This document shows, one piece after another, positions 13,135-16,947 of a stretch of 16,947 bases of DNA. This stretch comes from Chloroflexota bacterium. Its GTDB lineage: Bacteria > Chloroflexota > Anaerolineae > Anaerolineales > Villigracilaceae. The stretch lies in the NCBI GenBank assembly GCA_021796315.1, contig JAJYOH010000062.1, positions 1 through 16,947 on the forward strand, in the 5' to 3' direction. A model generated the notes under the pieces. That model did not search any database. It was given only the letters and a program-made list of their open reading frames with translations, and was not told where the DNA came from. How positions within the stretch are numbered: the first letter of the stretch is position 1; every line of letters begins with the position of its first letter. The translations under genes were made by a program, and so were the position numbers.

Positions 13135-14685
13135 TTATGGCTTTGACGCAACAGCTTCGGCCGTTTCAGTTGGTTTAATCCCTGCCATCAGCAATCCCAG
13201 CGATTCTTTTGTGGCCTTGTCTGCCTTGACAACGTCCATAATCTGGCCCTGATACATGACCGCGATACGGTCGGACAAAGCCATGATCTCGTCCAATTCG
13301 GCAGAGATCAACAGCACGCCAACGCCGCGATCGCGCATGGCAACGATTTCCTTGTGGATGTATTCAATCGAACCGACGTCGAGGCCGCGTGTTGGCTGTG
13401 ACGCGATCAACAGTTTGACGGGGCGACTCAACTCGCGCGCCACGATGACCTTTTGCTGGTTGCCTCCTGAAAGCTTGGATGTTGGCACATAAGGCGATGG
13501 CGTGCGAACGTCGAAATCTTTGATCAACTTGCGCGCATTCTCATCCACTTTGTCTTGCTGGATGACCGGGCCGCTCGCAAAAGGCTTAAGGTAGTAATTG
13601 CATAACACCATGTTGTCGGCTACAGAATAAGAAAGCACCAATCCATGACGCTGGCGGTCTTCAGGGATGTGTGCGAGTCCGGTTTCGATGATCGGACGCG
13701 GCGACTTGCCGCTGACATCTTTATCGGCCATGGTGACTTTGCCGCTCTTGCTTGGACGCAGGCCGGTCAGCGCTTCGGCGAGCTGGGTCTGCCCGTTGCC
13801 TTGCACACCCGCGATGCCGAGAATTTCTCCGGCATGGACATCGAACGAAACGCCCCGGACAACTTCGAGATCGCGGTCGTCGAGCACGTGGAGGTCTTCC
13901 ACGCGCAAAACGTCATCTTTTGGTTTTGCCGGCTGCTTTTGAACGGTAAGGATAACCTCGCGGCCCACCATCATGGATGCCAGTTTCGCCTCATTGGTTT
14001 CCTTGGGGAGCGTTGTCCCAATCACATGCCCACCCCTCATAACCGTAATCCGATCCGAAACTGCTAATACTTCCTTCAGCTTGTGAGTAATAAAAATAAT
14101 GGAAACGCCGCGCGCGGTCAATTGGCGCATGATGCGGAACAAATCTTCTGTCTCTTGAGGGGTCAGGACCGCGGTCGGTTCATCCAGAATGAGTATGTTC
14201 GCGTTGCGGTAAAGTGTTTTGACGATCTCCACGCGTTGCTGCGTGCCAACCGATAATTGTCCTACCAATGCGCTCGGATCAACTTCCAATCCATATTGTT
14301 GAGATAATTCCCGCAGGCGTTGCGATACGGCGCGAATGTCTAACATTCCCAGATGCGTGGTTTCATCGCCGAGCATAACATTTTCTGCCACGCTAAATAC
14401 TGGAATGAGCATGAAATGTTGATGCACCATGCCAATGCCCGCCTTAATGGAATCTTTTGGCGAATGAATAACAATAGGTTTTCCGTTGATGAACGTCTCC
14501 CCCGAATCCGGCTTATACAAGCCATACAGAATGTTCATCAACGTTGTTTTGCCCGCACCATTCTCACCCAGCAAGGCATGGATCTCTCCTTTGCGAAGAT
14601 CGAAATTCACCTTGTCATTGGCGAGCACGCCCGGGAATTGCTTTGTGATGTTCTTGGCTTCAAGAACGATATTGTCGTCTGACAT
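13135..14685 (-). CDS. Double-ATPase subunit of a BmpA-type (nucleoside) ABC importer
   Basis: A 516-residue cytoplasmic ATPase with two fused nucleotide-binding domains, powering import through the two permeases encoded upstream. The first domain is complete: Walker A GENGAGKTT (40-48), Q-loop GMVHQHF (85-91), signature LSVGTQQ (144-150), Walker B ILILDEP (164-170) and switch His201. The second keeps a signature LSGGNQQ (405-411) but has a degenerate Walker A (GVQGNGQTQ, 293-301). Its Walker B reads LLIASQPTRG, so the catalytic Glu is Gln430. This asymmetry is normal for the sugar/nucleoside group (RbsA/MglA/YufO-like). A Walker B ending in QPTRGLD is typical of the nucleoside (BMP) branch. 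AGGAGA precedes the ATG, and the gene starts 9 bases after the permease stop. Substrate is inferred from family. Confidence 0.93.
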   Translation of the reverse strand: MSDDNIVLEAKNITKQFPGVLANDKVNFDLRKGEIHALLGENGAGKTTLMNILYGLYKPDSGETFINGKPIVIHSPKDSIKAGIGMVHQHFMLIPVFSVAENVMLGDETTHLGMLDIRAVSQRLRELSQQYGLEVDPSALVGQLSVGTQQRVEIVKTLYRNANILILDEPTAVLTPQETEDLFRIMRQLTARGVSIIFITHKLKEVLAVSDRITVMRGGHVIGTTLPKETNEAKLASMMVGREVILTVQKQPAKPKDDVLRVEDLHVLDDRDLEVVRGVSFDVHAGEILGIAGVQGNGQTQLAEALTGLRPSKSGKVTMADKDVSGKSPRPIIETGLAHIPEDRQRHGLVLSYSVADNMVLCNYYLKPFASGPVIQQDKVDENARKLIKDFDVRTPSPYVPTSKLSGGNQQKVIVARELSRPVKLLIASQPTRGLDVGSIEYIHKEIVAMRDRGVGVLLISAELDEIMALSDRIAVMYQGQIMDVVKADKATKESLGLLMAGIKPTETAEAVASKP

Positions 14686-14694
14686 CTCGTTCTC

Positions 14695-15765
14695 CTATTT
14701 CTCGTAGGGTTTGCCATCTTCGGCAGGTGGAATGGTTTTGCCAATTAAGCCAGTGAGAATCAACATGGTCAGAATGTAAGGAGCGAGGCCGACTACGTAA
14801 GAATTCTGAAGCACTACAAGTTGGGACGGGATTAAGTCCCGGAAGAATTGCAGGTTTATCTGCAAGGCTTGTGCCGCACCGAAAACTAGCGCGGCTGACC
14901 ACGCTCCGAAAGGTGTCCAATTGCCAAAAATCATGGCAGCTAAGGCGATGAAGCCTCGGCCATTGGTCATGTTTGGTTGGAATGAAGAAATAGATTCAAG
15001 AGTGAAATAAGCGCCCGCCAATCCCGCCAAAAAGCCGCCAACAATCACGTTAATATAACGCATGCGAATCACATTGATGCCAACTGTATCTGCTGCGCGG
15101 GGATGTTCGCCCACTGCCCGTGTTCGCAGGCCCCAGCGTGTATGGAAAATAACGATCTGTGTGATGATCACCAATACAATTGCGGATATCGCGATGGGTT
15201 GTTGTTCGAAAATGTGTCCAACAACCGGAATGTCAGACAGGAATGGAATGTGAATAGTTGGCAATACACCGGGGCTATCCGGGATTTGTCCATGGAACAC
15301 ACTGCCGGAACCAAAGAACAATTGACGATTTAGAAAACCGGTGATGCCGGAGGCGAGAATATTGATAACGGTTCCGCCGATGATTTGATCTACTTTGAAT
15401 GTGATGGATAAAACCGCATGGAGCAAGGAAAACAATCCACCAGTTAATATAGCCACGATTACCCCAATGATCAAACTTGGCATGGCAGGGGAGTGGAAGA
15501 TCGTGTTCATATAGATCGAAGCCAGCCAGCCGAAGAAAGCCGCTCCCAACATCGTGCCTTCGATGCCGATATTCACCACCCCGGCGCGTTCGCAGTATAA
15601 GCCACAAAGCGCGCCGAGTGTTAGCGGCGTGGCAACGCCGATAGTTGTGGCGATCATGCTGGTAATGATAATGAGAGCTGGGGTTTGCGAACGTCCAACC
15701 GATACAACCGTGGCAAACATGATGACGATCACGAATGCAATGATGATGAAACGTCTCCAATCCAT
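14695..15765 (-). CDS. ABC importer permease, BPD_transp_2 family (YufQ/NupQ-like)
   Basis: A 356-residue inner-membrane permease with about nine or ten hydrophobic segments. The segment LGALCGLYCERAGVVNIGIE, followed by GTMLGAAFFG, is the signature of the second permease of BmpA-associated nucleoside importers. It pairs with the permease encoded just upstream to form the translocation channel. A second family region, RTRAVGEHPRAADTVGIN followed by a hydrophobic segment, is the cytoplasmic coupling loop that contacts the ATPase. The N-terminal stretch (MDWRRFIIIAFVIVIMF) supplies an additional hydrophobic segment. GGAGG lies five bases before the ATG and overlaps the upstream stop region; the intergenic gap is 8 bases. 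Purine nucleosides are the likely substrate by family; sequence alone does not decide between nucleosides and other small molecules. Confidence 0.92.
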   Translation of the reverse strand: MDWRRFIIIAFVIVIMFATVVSVGRSQTPALIIITSMIATTIGVATPLTLGALCGLYCERAGVVNIGIEGTMLGAAFFGWLASIYMNTIFHSPAMPSLIIGVIVAILTGGLFSLLHAVLSITFKVDQIIGGTVINILASGITGFLNRQLFFGSGSVFHGQIPDSPGVLPTIHIPFLSDIPVVGHIFEQQPIAISAIVLVIITQIVIFHTRWGLRTRAVGEHPRAADTVGINVIRMRYINVIVGGFLAGLAGAYFTLESISSFQPNMTNGRGFIALAAMIFGNWTPFGAWSAALVFGAAQALQINLQFFRDLIPSQLVVLQNSYVVGLAPYILTMLILTGLIGKTIPPAEDGKPYEK

Positions 15766-15773
15766 GCTGCCTC

Positions 15774-16901
15774 CTAACCGCCCCAGCCGCGCGTCAGGAC
15801 CACTTGTTCCTGGCGGGCGTGGATGCGATAGATGAATCGGATGATCGCATCAGCCGCAACGAACAGCAAAATATATGCTTGTATCACCGAGATGATATCT
15901 ATTGGGATCTGAGTTCGGAATTGCATGAGAGTCGCGCCGTTGCGCATTGCCCCGAACAGGATGGCAGCAAGGATCACGCCGTAGGGATTGTTTTTCCCCA
16001 AAAGGGCAATCGCAATCGCGTCGAAACCGTAGCCAATCGAAAATCCGAGTTCGTGGCGGTAATTGAGCGCAGTCACTTCGATGGCACCTGCCAATCCGGC
16101 TAGTGCGCCGGAAATTGCCATGGTGACAATGATTATTCGCTTGACATTGATGCCCGCGTACTTTGCGGCGTCCGGATTTGCACCGACGGTTCGAATTTCG
16201 AATCCGAGCGTGGTTTTCCATAACAGCCACCAGACGAGAACGGCAACAAGGAGTGCTAAGACAAATCCCCAGTGGACTCGCAAGTTTGGATCACTGAAGA
16301 TCGGAGGAATGCGCGCACTTACAGCGATCTCCGGCGTTCGCGCCGTTAAATCTAAAGGGTTTGGATCGCGCATGGGTCCATTAAGAAGAAAAGATGTAAT
16401 GTTCAGTGCAATATAGTTCATCATGATAGTGTTAATGACTTCGTGTCCGCCTGTATATGCTTTGAGCGCGCCTGGAATGCCGCCCCAGATACCTCCAACC
16501 AGCACGCCTGCGCCAACTGCCAGAGGAATGTGAATGTAAGCAGGAATACTTGTACCCAACCAACCCGGCAGTGCATAACCAATCAGCGCAGCGGACACTG
16601 CGCCAAATGCGATTTGGCCTTCCGCGCCAATATTGAACAGCCCTCCTTTGAAACCAAATGCCACGGCCAGACCAGCAAAGATATAAGGAGTTGCCCAAAC
16701 AGCTGTTTCGCTTAAAGCGACGGGTGAGCCAAATGCACCTTGTGCGAGTCCCACATAAGCAGCAATTGGATCGCCTCCCGCCATCCAAATAGTAAGACCG
16801 CCCAGAATAATTGCGGTAATAATAGCTAACAAAGGTATCAACAACGCTTCGCGCAGTTGTCCTAAGATTTTCACGAAGCCCTGCTCTTCGGTTTTTTGCA
16901 T
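15774..16901 (-). CDS. ABC importer permease, BPD_transp_2 family (YufP/NupP-like)
   Basis: A 375-residue inner-membrane permease, first gene of the visible operon. About nine hydrophobic segments are present. The signature FGFKGGLFNIGAEGQIAFGA identifies it as the partner of the downstream permease in a BmpA-type importer. The coupling-loop region reads IRTVGANPDAAKYAGINVKR, closely matching the equivalent region in the second permease. GGAG at 16909-16912, seven bases before the ATG, is a good ribosome binding site. A BMP-family substrate-binding lipoprotein normally accompanies these genes. It is not between 16902 and the window end, which contains no start of a further gene that I can see, so it may lie farther upstream. 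Confidence 0.92.
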   Translation of the reverse strand: MQKTEEQGFVKILGQLREALLIPLLAIITAIILGGLTIWMAGGDPIAAYVGLAQGAFGSPVALSETAVWATPYIFAGLAVAFGFKGGLFNIGAEGQIAFGAVSAALIGYALPGWLGTSIPAYIHIPLAVGAGVLVGGIWGGIPGALKAYTGGHEVINTIMMNYIALNITSFLLNGPMRDPNPLDLTARTPEIAVSARIPPIFSDPNLRVHWGFVLALLVAVLVWWLLWKTTLGFEIRTVGANPDAAKYAGINVKRIIIVTMAISGALAGLAGAIEVTALNYRHELGFSIGYGFDAIAIALLGKNNPYGVILAAILFGAMRNGATLMQFRTQIPIDIISVIQAYILLFVAADAIIRFIYRIHARQEQVVLTRGWGG

Positions 16902-16947
16902 GAAACGACTCCGTTACAAAGGAAGGGCTGTTCAATATTGTCGCGGA

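Noticed and set aside
13569..14270. Degenerate second nucleotide-binding domain in the ABC ATPase as a possible inactivated gene
   Set aside because: The altered Walker A and the Glu-to-Gln change are usual in the sugar/nucleoside double-ATPase group, and the reading frame is intact.
15275..15760. Minus-strand open frame of 161 codons inside the permease gene
   Set aside because: It is the shifted frame of the permease gene; the His/Arg-rich product resembles no protein, while the main frame has membrane segments and family motifs.

Overview
The window looks like part of a chromosome from an uncultured or little-studied Anaerolineae-type bacterium (phylum Chloroflexota). This is an inference. 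It rests on five secreted lipoproteins with NBR1-Ig-like domains and long Thr/Pro linkers, a protein style I associate with that class, and on moderate GC with Shine-Dalgarno-led operons. No rRNA or tRNA gene is visible to confirm the lineage.

Left part, plus strand (225-3893): a short surface-polysaccharide operon encodes a family 2 glycosyltransferase, a small Wzz-like chain-length protein, an O-antigen ligase/polymerase-like membrane protein and a sulfotransferase. The last three are joined by two ATGA stop/start overlaps and suggest a glycan that is polymerised and then sulfated. The extreme left edge (1-86, minus) holds the first 28 codons of a zinc-ribbon transposase. Next come a membrane sensor histidine kinase with no adjacent response regulator (3970-5715) and an alpha/beta hydrolase coupled to its stop codon (5724-6500).

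Middle part, minus strand (6503-12985): five consecutive lipoprotein genes are read right to left. Each encodes a signal peptide with lipobox, a short Ala/Thr/Gln-rich segment, a Thr/Pro linker and an NBR1-Ig-like beta-sandwich; three also carry a C-terminal domain. The two at the right each end in their own intrinsic terminator. The leftmost overlaps the epoxyqueuosine reductase gene queG by four bases, and queG is followed after 3 bp by the XTP/dITP pyrophosphatase gene. The pyrophosphatase gene converges on the hydrolase gene with only 2 bp between the stop codons.

Right part, minus strand (13135-16901): an ABC importer operon of the BmpA/nucleoside type has two permeases and a double-ATPase subunit, and ends in an intrinsic terminator. 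The substrate-binding lipoprotein expected for such a system is not in the window and may lie beyond the right edge.

The least explained part is the lipoprotein cluster. Related Ig-like modules are combined with different C-terminal domains, and the domain relationships do not follow gene order, which suggests duplication with domain exchange. No intergenic stretch exceeds 300 bases, and I saw no tRNA, rRNA, CRISPR array or riboswitch.
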